A stretch of 10,446 bases of DNA from Alphaproteobacteria bacterium (GTDB lineage Bacteria; Pseudomonadota; Alphaproteobacteria; Puniceispirillales; UBA1172): assembly GCA_023259875.1 (NCBI GenBank), contig JALRFL010000130.1, forward strand, positions 1 to 10,446, in the 5' to 3' direction. The first letter of the stretch is position 1; each line of letters begins with the position of its first letter. The notes below the pieces were generated by a model. It did not search any database. It worked only from the letters and a program-made list of their open reading frames with translations, and was not told the origin of the DNA. This document shows positions 1 to 7,176 of the stretch, in pieces. The translations under genes were made by a program, and so were the position numbers.

Positions 1-43
1 TTAGAAAAATCGAAATAATTTCTTATATATAAGGTTTATATAA

Positions 44-352
44 ATGATGGATGTAAAGGAAATTAGGGAATATCTCCCTTTCGGATTTAATATCATCATG
101 ATGGCGATGATGATTTCTTTTGCCATGCAGCTGATCAATGCTGATGAAGGGTTGATGTCTCTGCGTCCTCTTGATGACGACATTGTTACCGCTACCTCTG
201 AGCTTAATAACCTCAAATTAGAAGAAACCTATCTGCGTAAAAAGGTTAGCCTGTTATCGCCGGAGACCGTTGATCCCGATATGTTGGGGGAATTGGCGCG
301 CCAAAAAAATGGCCTTTATGACAATAATGAAGTGGTCATTTTTATTGATTAA
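44..352 (+). CDS. ftsB: FtsB/DivIC-like septum formation initiator protein
   Basis: A 102-residue single-pass membrane protein of the septum formation initiator family (FtsB/DivIC), which bridges the divisome in the periplasm. A short cytoplasmic N-terminus is followed by a hydrophobic, methionine-rich segment at about residues 11-31. A polar helix rich in L, E and K at about 43-70 should form a coiled coil. The end matches the family pattern: a stretch reading LLSPETVDPDMLGELAR (about residues 70-86), then GLYDNNEVVIF. Length is usual for alphaproteobacterial members. The start is the first of two adjacent ATGs, with a weak AAGG 9 bases upstream at 31-34. In many alphaproteobacteria this gene lies between eno and pdhA, so eno may lie upstream of the window (inference). 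Family assignment is good; the symbol ftsB rather than divIC is a convention. Confidence 0.8.
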   Translation: MMDVKEIREYLPFGFNIIMMAMMISFAMQLINADEGLMSLRPLDDDIVTATSELNNLKLEETYLRKKVSLLSPETVDPDMLGELARQKNGLYDNNEVVIFID

Positions 353-471
353 TGAATTAACTAAATATAGTTAATAACAAAAAAATACAATAAAATCAAT
401 AATAAAAAACTTATTGTATTTTTTATTATTTCTGAAAAAATAGGGCTATGAAATTCCTCTGGGGGTAAATC
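353..471. promoter_or_regulatory. AT-rich intergenic region, probable site of the pdh promoter
   Basis: This 119-bp gap is strikingly A/T-rich compared with the genes on both sides. It is the only sizeable gap before the pdhA-pdhB-pdhC-lpd run, so the operon promoter most likely lies here. I could not choose a -10/-35 pair: TATGAA at 447-452 resembles a -10 box but has no convincing -35 partner. The region also contains the inverted repeat at 380-424 and the pdhA ribosome binding site (GGGGG at 461-465). Confidence 0.45.
380..424. repeat. Perfect 14-bp A/T-rich inverted repeat upstream of pdhA
   Basis: Bases 380-393 (AAAAAATACAATAA) are the exact reverse complement of 411-424 (TTATTGTATTTTTT), with a 17-base spacer. 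Each arm contains one G/C base only. The right arm ends in a T run and the left arm begins with an A run, so on either strand the hairpin would end in U residues, as in a bidirectional intrinsic terminator. The stem would nevertheless be weak. Alternatives are a regulator-binding palindrome for the pdh promoter, or chance in low-complexity DNA. The repeat is directly visible; its role is inference. Confidence 0.4.
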
Positions 472-1569
472 ATGGCGAAAACACCTAAGTCCGCAAGCAC
501 GGCGAAGCCTGCTGGGGTTGGCAAATCTTCGGTATCGGCTACAAAAAAGAACATTCGACGCGTGCAGGGGCGTCCGCCAAAAAATGTCACCCCTGAATAT
601 CCAGATACCAACACCATGCTTGATCTTTATGAGCAAATGTTGCTGATCCGCCGGTTTGAAGAAAAAGCCGGTCAATTATATGGCATGGGTGTAATTGGTG
701 GGTTTTGCCATCTTTACATTGGGCAAGAAGCGATTGTTGTCGGGATGCAGTCGGTATCAAAAGAAGGGGATAGCGTGATTACCTCTTATCGGGATCATGG
801 GCATATGCTGGCCTGCGGCATGACCGCTGATGGGGTGATGGCCGAATTGACAGGCCGCCGTGATGGCTATTCGCGTGGTAAGGGCGGCTCTATGCATATG
901 TTTAGCCGTGAGAAAAACTTTTTCGGTGGCCATGGCATCGTCGCGGCGCAAGTTCCGATCGGTCTTGGGTTAGCCTTTTCCCATCAATATCGAAACACAG
1001 GCGGCGTTTCCCTTACCTATTTTGGTGATGGGGCGATTAACCAAGGGCAAGTCTATGAAAGTTTCAATATGGCGGCACTTTGGAAATTGCCCGTCGTGTT
1101 TGTCATTGAAAACAACCAATATGGAATGGGAACCTCCGTGTCGCGTGCCGCCGCAGGGCGTGATCTTGCGGATAGGGGTAAGGCTTACGGGATACCGGGA
1201 ATGCAAGTTGATGGCATGAATGTTCTCGCTGTTCGTGAGGCAGGCGCAGAAGCCATGGCCTATTGCCGTGAGGGTAAAGGCCCGTTTATCCTAGAGATGC
1301 AGACCTATCGCTATCGTGGGCATTCGATGTCTGATCCGGCGAAATATCGTACCCGTGAAGAAGTCGATGCCATGCGCAAACAGCGTGACCCGATTGATTC
1401 CTTGCGTGAAATCTTAGTCCATGATGGCGTTGAAAACGATAAGATCAAAGCGCTGGATACCAAAGTCAAGGCTATCGTTAGCAAGGCATCGGATTTTGCC
1501 TTGGCAAGCCCTGAACCTGATGAGGCCGAATTATGGACAGATGTGATCCTTGAGGGAGGCGTATCATGA
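472..1569 (+). CDS. pdhA: Pyruvate dehydrogenase E1 component, alpha subunit
   Basis: Alpha subunit of the thiamine-diphosphate-dependent E1 of the pyruvate dehydrogenase complex, which decarboxylates pyruvate and passes the acetyl group to the E2 lipoyl arm. The thiamine diphosphate motif is complete: GDGAINQ at residues 185-191 and ENN at 213-215. The active-site loops YRDHGH (106-111) and YRYRGHSMSDP (279-289) are also present; the second corresponds to the phosphorylation loop of the mitochondrial enzyme. The family core starts near residue 49. The preceding 48 residues form a basic, low-complexity extension rich in K, S, A and P. The ATG at 472 is supported by GGGGG at 461-465, whereas the internal ATG at codon 49 lacks such a site. 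The stop overlaps the pdhB start by 4 bp. Length (365) is slightly above typical because of the extension. Confidence 0.97.
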   Translation: MAKTPKSASTAKPAGVGKSSVSATKKNIRRVQGRPPKNVTPEYPDTNTMLDLYEQMLLIRRFEEKAGQLYGMGVIGGFCHLYIGQEAIVVGMQSVSKEGDSVITSYRDHGHMLACGMTADGVMAELTGRRDGYSRGKGGSMHMFSREKNFFGGHGIVAAQVPIGLGLAFSHQYRNTGGVSLTYFGDGAINQGQVYESFNMAALWKLPVVFVIENNQYGMGTSVSRAAAGRDLADRGKAYGIPGMQVDGMNVLAVREAGAEAMAYCREGKGPFILEMQTYRYRGHSMSDPAKYRTREEVDAMRKQRDPIDSLREILVHDGVENDKIKALDTKVKAIVSKASDFALASPEPDEAELWTDVILEGGVS

Positions 1570-2933
1570 GCGTCACGATTACCATGCCGGCCTTGTCGCC
1601 CACCATGACCGAAGGAAAACTAGCCAAATGGTTTGTCAAAGTCGGTGATGATGTGCGTTCTGGGGATGTTGTCGCAGAAATTGAAACCGATAAAGCCATG
1701 ATGGAAGTCGAAGCCCTTGATGATGGCAAAATTACCGCCCTTGAGGTCACGGAAGGCCAAGATGGCATTGCTGTTGGCACTATCATTGCGGTTCTTGATA
1801 CGGGTGAGGGGGCTATGCCAACACCTGAAGATGATCAAAAAGGGGCAACCCAAACCGCAGAACCTCTAACACCTAGCTCTGTGGCTAAGCTTGCGGCTAA
1901 ACCTGCGGAAACTTTTTCCGCAACCCCACATTCGGGTGTCCTAACCCCCCTTACGGTGAGAGAAGCCTTGCGGGATGCCATGGCAGAAGAAATGCGCCGG
2001 GATGAAAATGTCTTTCTGATGGGCGAGGAGGTTGGCGAATACCAAGGCGCCTATAAAGTATCGCAAGGATTGCTGGATGAGTTTGGCGCACGCCGTGTCG
2101 TTGACACCCCGATCACCGAAATGGGTTTTGCCGGATTAGGGGTGGGTGCCGCCTTTGGGGAATTGCGCCCAATCATTGAGTTCATGACCTTTAATTTTGC
2201 CATGCAAGCCATTGATCAGATTATTAATTCTGCCGCTAAAACCCTTTATATGTCAGGCGGTCAGATGGGTTGTCCAATTGTATTCCGTGGCCCAAATGGG
2301 GCGGCGGCAAGGGTTGCCGCTCAGCATTCGCAATGTTTTGCCAGTTGGTATGCCCATTGTCCGGGGTTAAAGGTTGTCGCGCCGTGGTCGGCGGCAGATG
2401 CCAAAGGCTTGCTCAAAGCTGCCATTCGAGACCCAAATCCCGTGATCTTCCTTGAAAATGAAGTGCTTTATGGGCAAAGTTTTGATGTCCCTGATGACGA
2501 AGATTGGCTTGTTCCTATTGGCAAGGCGAATATCGTTCGTGAGGGTACGGATGTTACCATCACCGCCTTTTCCATTATGGTAGGCAAAGCTCTAGAAGCC
2601 GCCGAAACCTTAGCGGCTCAAGGCATTAGTGCCGAGGTGATTGATCTGCGGTCATTAAGACCCCTTGATATTGATACGATTCTGACCTCAGTAAAAAAGA
2701 CAAACCGCTTTATCAGTTGCGAAGAAGGCTTTCCTTTTGCCGGAATTGGGGCAGAATTATCAGCGCAAGTCACGGAAAAGGCTTTTGATTGGCTTGACGC
2801 TCCGCCTCTTCGTGTCACCGGGGCGGATGTGCCTATGCCCTATGCCGCAAATCTTGAAGCCTTGGCTCTGCCGCAGGTGGATACGATTGTTCAAGCCGCG
2901 CGTGAAGTGACCTATCAAAAGGAAAGGGGATAA
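1566..2933 (+). CDS. pdhB: Pyruvate dehydrogenase E1 component, beta subunit, with N-terminal lipoyl domain
   Basis: Beta subunit of pyruvate dehydrogenase E1 (455 residues). Residues 1 to about 80 are a biotinyl/lipoyl domain with the ETDKA lipoylation motif, predicted modified lysine K43. An Ala/Pro/Thr-rich linker follows (about 82-122). The E1-beta transketolase-like domains then begin, with MGEEVGEYQGAYKVSQGL from residue 152 and the later C-terminal transketolase domain. A lipoyl domain on E1-beta is characteristic of many alphaproteobacteria and was described in Zymomonas mobilis; most other bacteria have lipoyl domains only on E2. The lipoyl domain closely resembles the one at the start of pdhC. 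The start has GGGAGG 7 bases upstream and overlaps the pdhA stop as ATGA, so translation is probably coupled. PdhB should pair with PdhA as an alpha2-beta2 heterotetramer. Confidence 0.97.
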   Translation: MSVTITMPALSPTMTEGKLAKWFVKVGDDVRSGDVVAEIETDKAMMEVEALDDGKITALEVTEGQDGIAVGTIIAVLDTGEGAMPTPEDDQKGATQTAEPLTPSSVAKLAAKPAETFSATPHSGVLTPLTVREALRDAMAEEMRRDENVFLMGEEVGEYQGAYKVSQGLLDEFGARRVVDTPITEMGFAGLGVGAAFGELRPIIEFMTFNFAMQAIDQIINSAAKTLYMSGGQMGCPIVFRGPNGAAARVAAQHSQCFASWYAHCPGLKVVAPWSAADAKGLLKAAIRDPNPVIFLENEVLYGQSFDVPDDEDWLVPIGKANIVREGTDVTITAFSIMVGKALEAAETLAAQGISAEVIDLRSLRPLDIDTILTSVKKTNRFISCEEGFPFAGIGAELSAQVTEKAFDWLDAPPLRVTGADVPMPYAANLEALALPQVDTIVQAAREVTYQKERG

Positions 2934-2936
2934 GCC

Positions 2937-4226
2937 ATGGCCATAATCAATATGCCAGCCTTGTCGCCAACCATGACCGAGGGAAAACTAGCCAGATGGC
3001 TAGTGAAAGAGGGCGACACCGTTTCGTCAGGTGATGTGATTGCCGAAATTGAAACTGATAAAGCCTTGATGGAGGTTGAGGCTCTAGATGATGGGGTGAT
3101 GACCAGTATTCTTGTTGCTGAGGGCACCGAAGGGGTTGCGGTAGGAACAGCTATCGCAGAGATTCTGGATGAAGGCGAAGAAAGCGCGTTAGGTGGCCAG
3201 CCGCCTGTTGCCGCGCCTAAAGCAAAGCCAGAACCAGCCGCGAGGCCAGCAACCGAAGAGCAGGTTGTTAAGCAGGCCTCACCCCCAATGCCTAAGGCCA
3301 TGCCCATGCCAGAAAAGGATACGGCCCAACCCCAAGCCGCCCAAAACGGCGATAAAGGGGATCGTATATTTGCCAGCCCATTAGCCAGAAGAATTGCTGA
3401 GCAAAAGGGCATTAACCTATCGCATCTGAAAGGCACAGGGCCCCATGGCCGCATTATTAAACAGGATGTCGAAAACGCTAGCCCCGGAATGGCAAGGACA
3501 GATACTGCCAAGCCAAGGGCTATGCCTGCTGATCCATCAGAACAGTCCACCCTGATACCGGTAAGCACAACGCGCAAGGTGATCGCCTCACGCTTGCAAC
3601 AATCTATGCAGGACGCCCCTCATTTCTATTTGAATATGGATATAGAACTTGATGCCTTGCTGGCGGCCAGAAAGGCGATCAATTCTGCCCAGTCGGATGC
3701 GGCCAAGGTCACGATCAATGATTTGCTGATTAAATGTGCGGCGGCCTGTTTGATTAAGGTACCTGAGGTCAATTCCTCATGGGAAGGCGATTATATCCGG
3801 CAATGGCATCATGCGGATATCGCGGTGGCGGTTGCGCTAGAAGGCGGATTAGTTACCCCTATTGTCTGGCAAGCGGATCAGAAATCACTGACCTCTGTGT
3901 CAGGTGAGGTCAAGGCATTGGTGCAAAAAGCCCAAGAAGGCCGCCTGAAACTTGAAGAGTTTAGCGGCGGCAGTTTCACCATTTCCAATCTTGGGATGTT
4001 TGGGATTTCTTCGTTCACCGCGGTCATTAATCCGCCGCATGGGGCTATTCTTGCCATTGGTGCTGGCCGGGAAATGCCAGTTGTCAAGGATGGTGCCATT
4101 ACCACAGCAACAATGATGACCGCCACTTTATCTTGTGATCATCGGGTTGTGGATGGCGCGGTTGGTGCAAAATGGATGGCTGAGTTCAAGACCATTGTTG
4201 AAAACCCTATGCTAGCCCTTATCTAG
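2937..4226 (+). CDS. pdhC: Dihydrolipoyllysine-residue acetyltransferase (PDH E2)
   Basis: E2 core of the pyruvate dehydrogenase complex (429 residues), transferring the acetyl group from lipoamide to coenzyme A. Order of parts: one lipoyl domain at about 1-76 with ETDKA (predicted lipoylated K42); a flexible linker rich in A, P, K and M (about 77-140); a peripheral-subunit-binding domain at about 143-178 (RIFASPLARRIAEQKGINL, then GTGPHGRI); a second short linker; and the catalytic acyltransferase domain from about 200. The catalytic motif DHRVVDGA carries H402 and D406. SGGSFTISNLGMFG, also typical of the domain, lies upstream of it. The ATG is 3 bp after the pdhB stop with a purine-rich GGAAAGGGG just upstream. 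The single E2 lipoyl domain is complemented by the one on PdhB. Confidence 0.97.
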   Translation: MAIINMPALSPTMTEGKLARWLVKEGDTVSSGDVIAEIETDKALMEVEALDDGVMTSILVAEGTEGVAVGTAIAEILDEGEESALGGQPPVAAPKAKPEPAARPATEEQVVKQASPPMPKAMPMPEKDTAQPQAAQNGDKGDRIFASPLARRIAEQKGINLSHLKGTGPHGRIIKQDVENASPGMARTDTAKPRAMPADPSEQSTLIPVSTTRKVIASRLQQSMQDAPHFYLNMDIELDALLAARKAINSAQSDAAKVTINDLLIKCAAACLIKVPEVNSSWEGDYIRQWHHADIAVAVALEGGLVTPIVWQADQKSLTSVSGEVKALVQKAQEGRLKLEEFSGGSFTISNLGMFGISSFTAVINPPHGAILAIGAGREMPVVKDGAITTATMMTATLSCDHRVVDGAVGAKWMAEFKTIVENPMLALI

Positions 4227-4235
4227 GAGACACGA

Positions 4236-5648
4236 ATGTCGGATAAATCAACATATGATCTGGTCGTCATTGGTGGTGGGCCGGGGGGCTATGTCGCGGC
4301 TATTCGGGCGAGCCAATTAGGGCTGAAAGTGGCGGTGGTTGAGCGCGAAAATATGGGTGGGGTATGCCTGAACTGGGGCTGTATTCCGACAAAGGCCTTG
4401 CTTCGCGCGGCAGAAATCTATCATCTGGCGGCGACCGCAGATCAATTTGGCATTACCATAGGTCAGTTGAGCTTTGATCCTGAAAAAGTAGTCAAACGGT
4501 CACGCGATGTGGCGGCAACCCTATCTGCTGGCATAAATCATCTGATGAAAAAGAATAAAATCACCGTCTATGCGGCAACCGCGCAATTGCGCGAAAAATC
4601 TGGCGAAGACTGGCAAATCACCCTAGATAAAGGTGATCCCCTTCGCGCCAGAAAAGTCATACTGGCAACAGGGGCAAGGGCAAGGCATTTGCTCGGAATT
4701 ACCCCTGATGGTGAAAACATTGTCACTTATCGCGATGCCATGACCCCTAAAACTATGCCCAAGCATTTGATCATTATCGGGTCAGGCGCAATCGGGATGG
4801 AGTTTGCGTCATTCTATGCGGATATGGGGGTTAATGTGACGGTAGTTGAGGCCGCAGACCGTATTTTGCCAGTCGAAGATCATGAGATTTCCGCCATGGC
4901 AGAAAAGGCCTTTATGGCAAGAGGTATTACCATTCACAAAGGGGCAAAACTTGAACAGGTTAACGCCAGTAAAGCCCCAGCAACTGGGGTTAAGGCTAGG
5001 GTTGCAATCGATGGAAAAACCACCGAATTAAGTGCAGATCGTCTCATCCTTGCGGTCGGTATTACGGCAAATGTTGAAAATCTTGGACTGGAAGAAGCTG
5101 GGGTTAAGCTAGACCGTGGCCATGTGGTAACTGATGGATTTGGTCAGACCAATGTGAAGGGCATCTATGCCATTGGCGATATGACTGGGGCGCCATGGCT
5201 TGCTCATAAAGCCAGCCATGAAGGGGTGATCGCCGCCGAACATATCGCAGGAAAGAGCGATGGTCATACCATGAAAGCCACTGATATTCCGGGTTGTACC
5301 TATTGCCGACCACAGATTGCAAGCGTTGGCTTGACCGAAAAAGCTGCTCTTGATGCTGGTTATACGCTAAAGATTGGGCGGTTTCCGTTTCGCGGCAATG
5401 GCAAGGCTATCGCCCTTGGCGATGATGACGGAATGGTTAAGACCATTTTTGATCAAAAAACAGGTGAACTTTTGGGCGCGCATATGATTGGGCCTGAGGT
5501 CACTGAACTGATCCAAGGCTATGTGGTCGCTCGCCAATGTGAGGCGACCGAAGCGGAATTGATGCAAGCGGTGTTTCCCCATCCGACCTTATCAGAGGCG
5601 ATGCACGAGTCGGTTTTAGATGCCTTTGATCGGGTGATTCATTTTTAG
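4236..5648 (+). CDS. lpd: Dihydrolipoyl dehydrogenase (E3)
   Basis: FAD-dependent E3 that reoxidises dihydrolipoyl groups using NAD+ (470 residues, normal length). The N-terminal FAD motif is GGGPGG (13-18). The redox-active disulfide lies in GGVCLNWGC, C44 and C49. An NAD-binding GSGAIG is at 182-187. The second FAD motif, GIYAIGDMTGAPWLAHKASHEG, is in the right place. The C-terminal dimerisation domain ends with the catalytic HPTLSE, H449 and E454. All catalytic residues are present. The start has AGGAG about 7 bases upstream and lies 9 bp after the pdhC stop. Its place at the end of the E1-E2 run points to the pyruvate complex, although a single E3 may also serve 2-oxoglutarate dehydrogenase and the glycine cleavage system. 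Confidence 0.97.
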   Translation: MSDKSTYDLVVIGGGPGGYVAAIRASQLGLKVAVVERENMGGVCLNWGCIPTKALLRAAEIYHLAATADQFGITIGQLSFDPEKVVKRSRDVAATLSAGINHLMKKNKITVYAATAQLREKSGEDWQITLDKGDPLRARKVILATGARARHLLGITPDGENIVTYRDAMTPKTMPKHLIIIGSGAIGMEFASFYADMGVNVTVVEAADRILPVEDHEISAMAEKAFMARGITIHKGAKLEQVNASKAPATGVKARVAIDGKTTELSADRLILAVGITANVENLGLEEAGVKLDRGHVVTDGFGQTNVKGIYAIGDMTGAPWLAHKASHEGVIAAEHIAGKSDGHTMKATDIPGCTYCRPQIASVGLTEKAALDAGYTLKIGRFPFRGNGKAIALGDDDGMVKTIFDQKTGELLGAHMIGPEVTELIQGYVVARQCEATEAELMQAVFPHPTLSEAMHESVLDAFDRVIHF

Positions 5649-5709
5649 AAAAGCTGCGTTGAGACAAAAAGCTCTTTCCTTTACGGCCACCACAATTTAG
5701 ACAGGCGTA

Positions 5710-6702
5710 ATGATGAATGATAACAGCACCGATAAAGTGATTTTCCGTGGTCAGGGTCTGCGTGGGGCGGAACGCCATCCGGAAAAAGCAAAAAACCTAA
5801 GCCAGCCGCAACCAAAGCGTCCGGACTGGCTACGGGTGAAAGCGCCGCAATCAAAGGCCTTTGAAGACACGCGAGATATTGTTCGCGCTCATCATTTGGT
5901 CACTGTCTGTGAAGAGGCCGCGTGCCCAAATATCGGCGAATGTTGGCAGAAAAAACACGCAACGATGATGATCCTTGGGTCTGTATGCACCCGTGCCTGT
6001 GCGTTTTGTAATGTGGCCACAGGTAGGCCAGATCAACTTGATCCTCATGAACCAGAAAGGGTGGCTGACGCGGTGGCAAAACTTGGCCTTGCCCATGTGG
6101 TGATCACCTCGGTTGATCGTGATGATCTTGATGATGGTGGGGCAAATCACTTTGCCCGGGTGATCACCGCGATTAGAGCCACCTCACCGCAAACAACGAT
6201 TGAGGTATTAACCCCTGATTTCTTGAAAAAAGATGGCGCGCTTGAACAGGTTGTAGCGGCGCGTCCGGATGTGTTTAATCACAATTTGGAAACCGTGCCG
6301 CGTTTATATCCTTCGGTTCGTCCGGGGGCACGATATTTCCATTCGCTTCATCTTCTCTCACAAGTCAAACAGCTGGACGCCTCAATCTTTACCAAATCCG
6401 GAATAATGGTGGGTTTAGGAGAAACCCAAGATGAGGTGCTGCAAGTGATGGATGATATGCGAAGCGCCGAGGTGGATTTCATGACCATAGGGCAATATCT
6501 TCAGCCAACGCCAAAGCATCATCCGATTGACCGTTTCTGGACACCGGATGAGTTTGCTAGCCTTTCAAGGCATGGCAAAGCCAAAGGCTTTTTGTTGATA
6601 TCAGCGACCCCATTAACGCGGTCATCCTATCATGCCGATGCTGATTTTGCCGCATTGCAAGCCGAACGCAAGCGCCGTTTGACCGCCATGGCCACATCAT
6701 GA
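5710..6702 (+). CDS. lipA: Lipoyl synthase (radical SAM)
   Basis: Inserts two sulfurs into protein-bound octanoyl groups to make the lipoyl cofactor used by PdhB and PdhC. The auxiliary cluster motif CEEAACPNIGEC gives C67, C72 and C78. The radical SAM motif CTRACAFC gives C93, C97 and C100. The C-terminal RSSY (304-307) supplies the serine ligand of the auxiliary cluster. Length (330) is typical. The start is taken at the first of two adjacent ATGs (5710 and 5713); ACAGG just upstream is a weak ribosome binding site, so 5713 is possible. The 61-bp gap after lpd (5649-5709) holds neither a clear terminator nor a convincing promoter. The stop overlaps the next gene as ATGA. Placing lipA beside its acceptor proteins makes functional sense. 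Confidence 0.97.
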   Translation: MMNDNSTDKVIFRGQGLRGAERHPEKAKNLSQPQPKRPDWLRVKAPQSKAFEDTRDIVRAHHLVTVCEEAACPNIGECWQKKHATMMILGSVCTRACAFCNVATGRPDQLDPHEPERVADAVAKLGLAHVVITSVDRDDLDDGGANHFARVITAIRATSPQTTIEVLTPDFLKKDGALEQVVAARPDVFNHNLETVPRLYPSVRPGARYFHSLHLLSQVKQLDASIFTKSGIMVGLGETQDEVLQVMDDMRSAEVDFMTIGQYLQPTPKHHPIDRFWTPDEFASLSRHGKAKGFLLISATPLTRSSYHADADFAALQAERKRRLTAMATS

Positions 6703-7154
6703 CCAAACATTCAGAAGAAAGGCGGATACCACATTTACCTGAGAATCTGTATCAGTTGGTTTCAGATGTGAAGGCGTATCCGGAGTTTTTGCCATGGTGT
6801 CTGGCTTCCAGAGTGCGACAGCAAGACGAAAGCCAGATGATCGCGGATTTGATCATTGGGTTTCGGATTTATCGGGAAAAATTCACCTCTTATGTTGATT
6901 TTCAGCCAGAGGAATTGAAAATCTTTGTGCGCTATGCCGAAGGGCCATTCAAATATCTGGAAAACTCATGGCATTTCAAGCCTGATCCGGCAGGGTGTGT
7001 CATTGATTTTCATGTTGATTTTGAGTTTAAGTCACGGTTTTTTCAATCGGTGATAGAGACCCTGTTTTCTGAAGCGGTGAAACGCATGGTTCGGGCATTT
7101 GAGACTCGTGCCGATGTGCTTTACCCTAGGGTTGAGCCGTCTCATCCATCCTAA
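6699..7154 (+). CDS. Coq10/RatA-type START (SRPBCC) domain protein
   Basis: A 151-residue single-domain protein of the Coq10/RatA family, a START-like fold with a hydrophobic lipid-binding cavity. Family signatures are the N-terminal THSEKR-like opening (here TKHSEERRIP), the helix LYQLVSDVKAYPEFLPWC (about 18-35), and a central FTSYVDF strand (about 63-69). GPFKYLENSW (about 82-91) and a C-terminal helix with FFQSVIETLFSEAVKRMV complete the pattern. Mitochondrial Coq10 binds ubiquinone and is needed for efficient respiration; the E. coli relative RatA was proposed to inhibit ribosome subunit association. In alphaproteobacteria the Coq10-like role is more plausible, but nothing here proves it. 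No antitoxin gene lies next to it, which speaks against a toxin-antitoxin pair. It overlaps lipA by 4 bp and lacks a clear ribosome binding site, so translation probably depends on lipA. Confidence 0.85.
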   Translation: MTKHSEERRIPHLPENLYQLVSDVKAYPEFLPWCLASRVRQQDESQMIADLIIGFRIYREKFTSYVDFQPEELKIFVRYAEGPFKYLENSWHFKPDPAGCVIDFHVDFEFKSRFFQSVIETLFSEAVKRMVRAFETRADVLYPRVEPSHPS

Positions 7155-7176
7155 TCGGTGCTAATCAGATACCGAT
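7154..7176. terminator. Possible weak bidirectional terminator hairpin between convergent genes
   Basis: ATCGGT (7154-7159) is the reverse complement of ACCGAT (7171-7176), with an 11-base spacer. It fills the 21-bp gap between the convergent coq10-like and pncC genes and touches both stop codons. The stem is only 6 bp, and the T-rich stretch (7188-7192) starts 11 bases downstream, so this is a weak candidate. Confidence 0.25.

Noticed and set aside
22..33. Perfect 12-bp palindrome CTTATATATAAG before the septum gene
   Set aside because: It is an alternating A/T sequence in low-complexity DNA and lies only 10 bases before the ATG. It may overlap the translation start region, but there is no independent support for a binding site.
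1806..1935. A hidden peripheral-subunit-binding domain in the PdhB linker
   Set aside because: The linker is rich in A, P and T but lacks the SPLARR...GTGPHGRI pattern seen in PdhC at residues 143-178.
2915..3577. A 220-codon open frame on the minus strand, antisense to the start of pdhC
   Set aside because: It lies fully opposite the well-supported E2 lipoyl and linker region. It resembles no family I recognise, and its composition is what the pdhC codon pattern produces in reverse.
6699..7154. Half of a RatA/RatB-type toxin-antitoxin system
   Set aside because: No small partner gene lies next to it; the neighbours are lipA and a convergent pncC. The location fits a respiratory Coq10-like role better.
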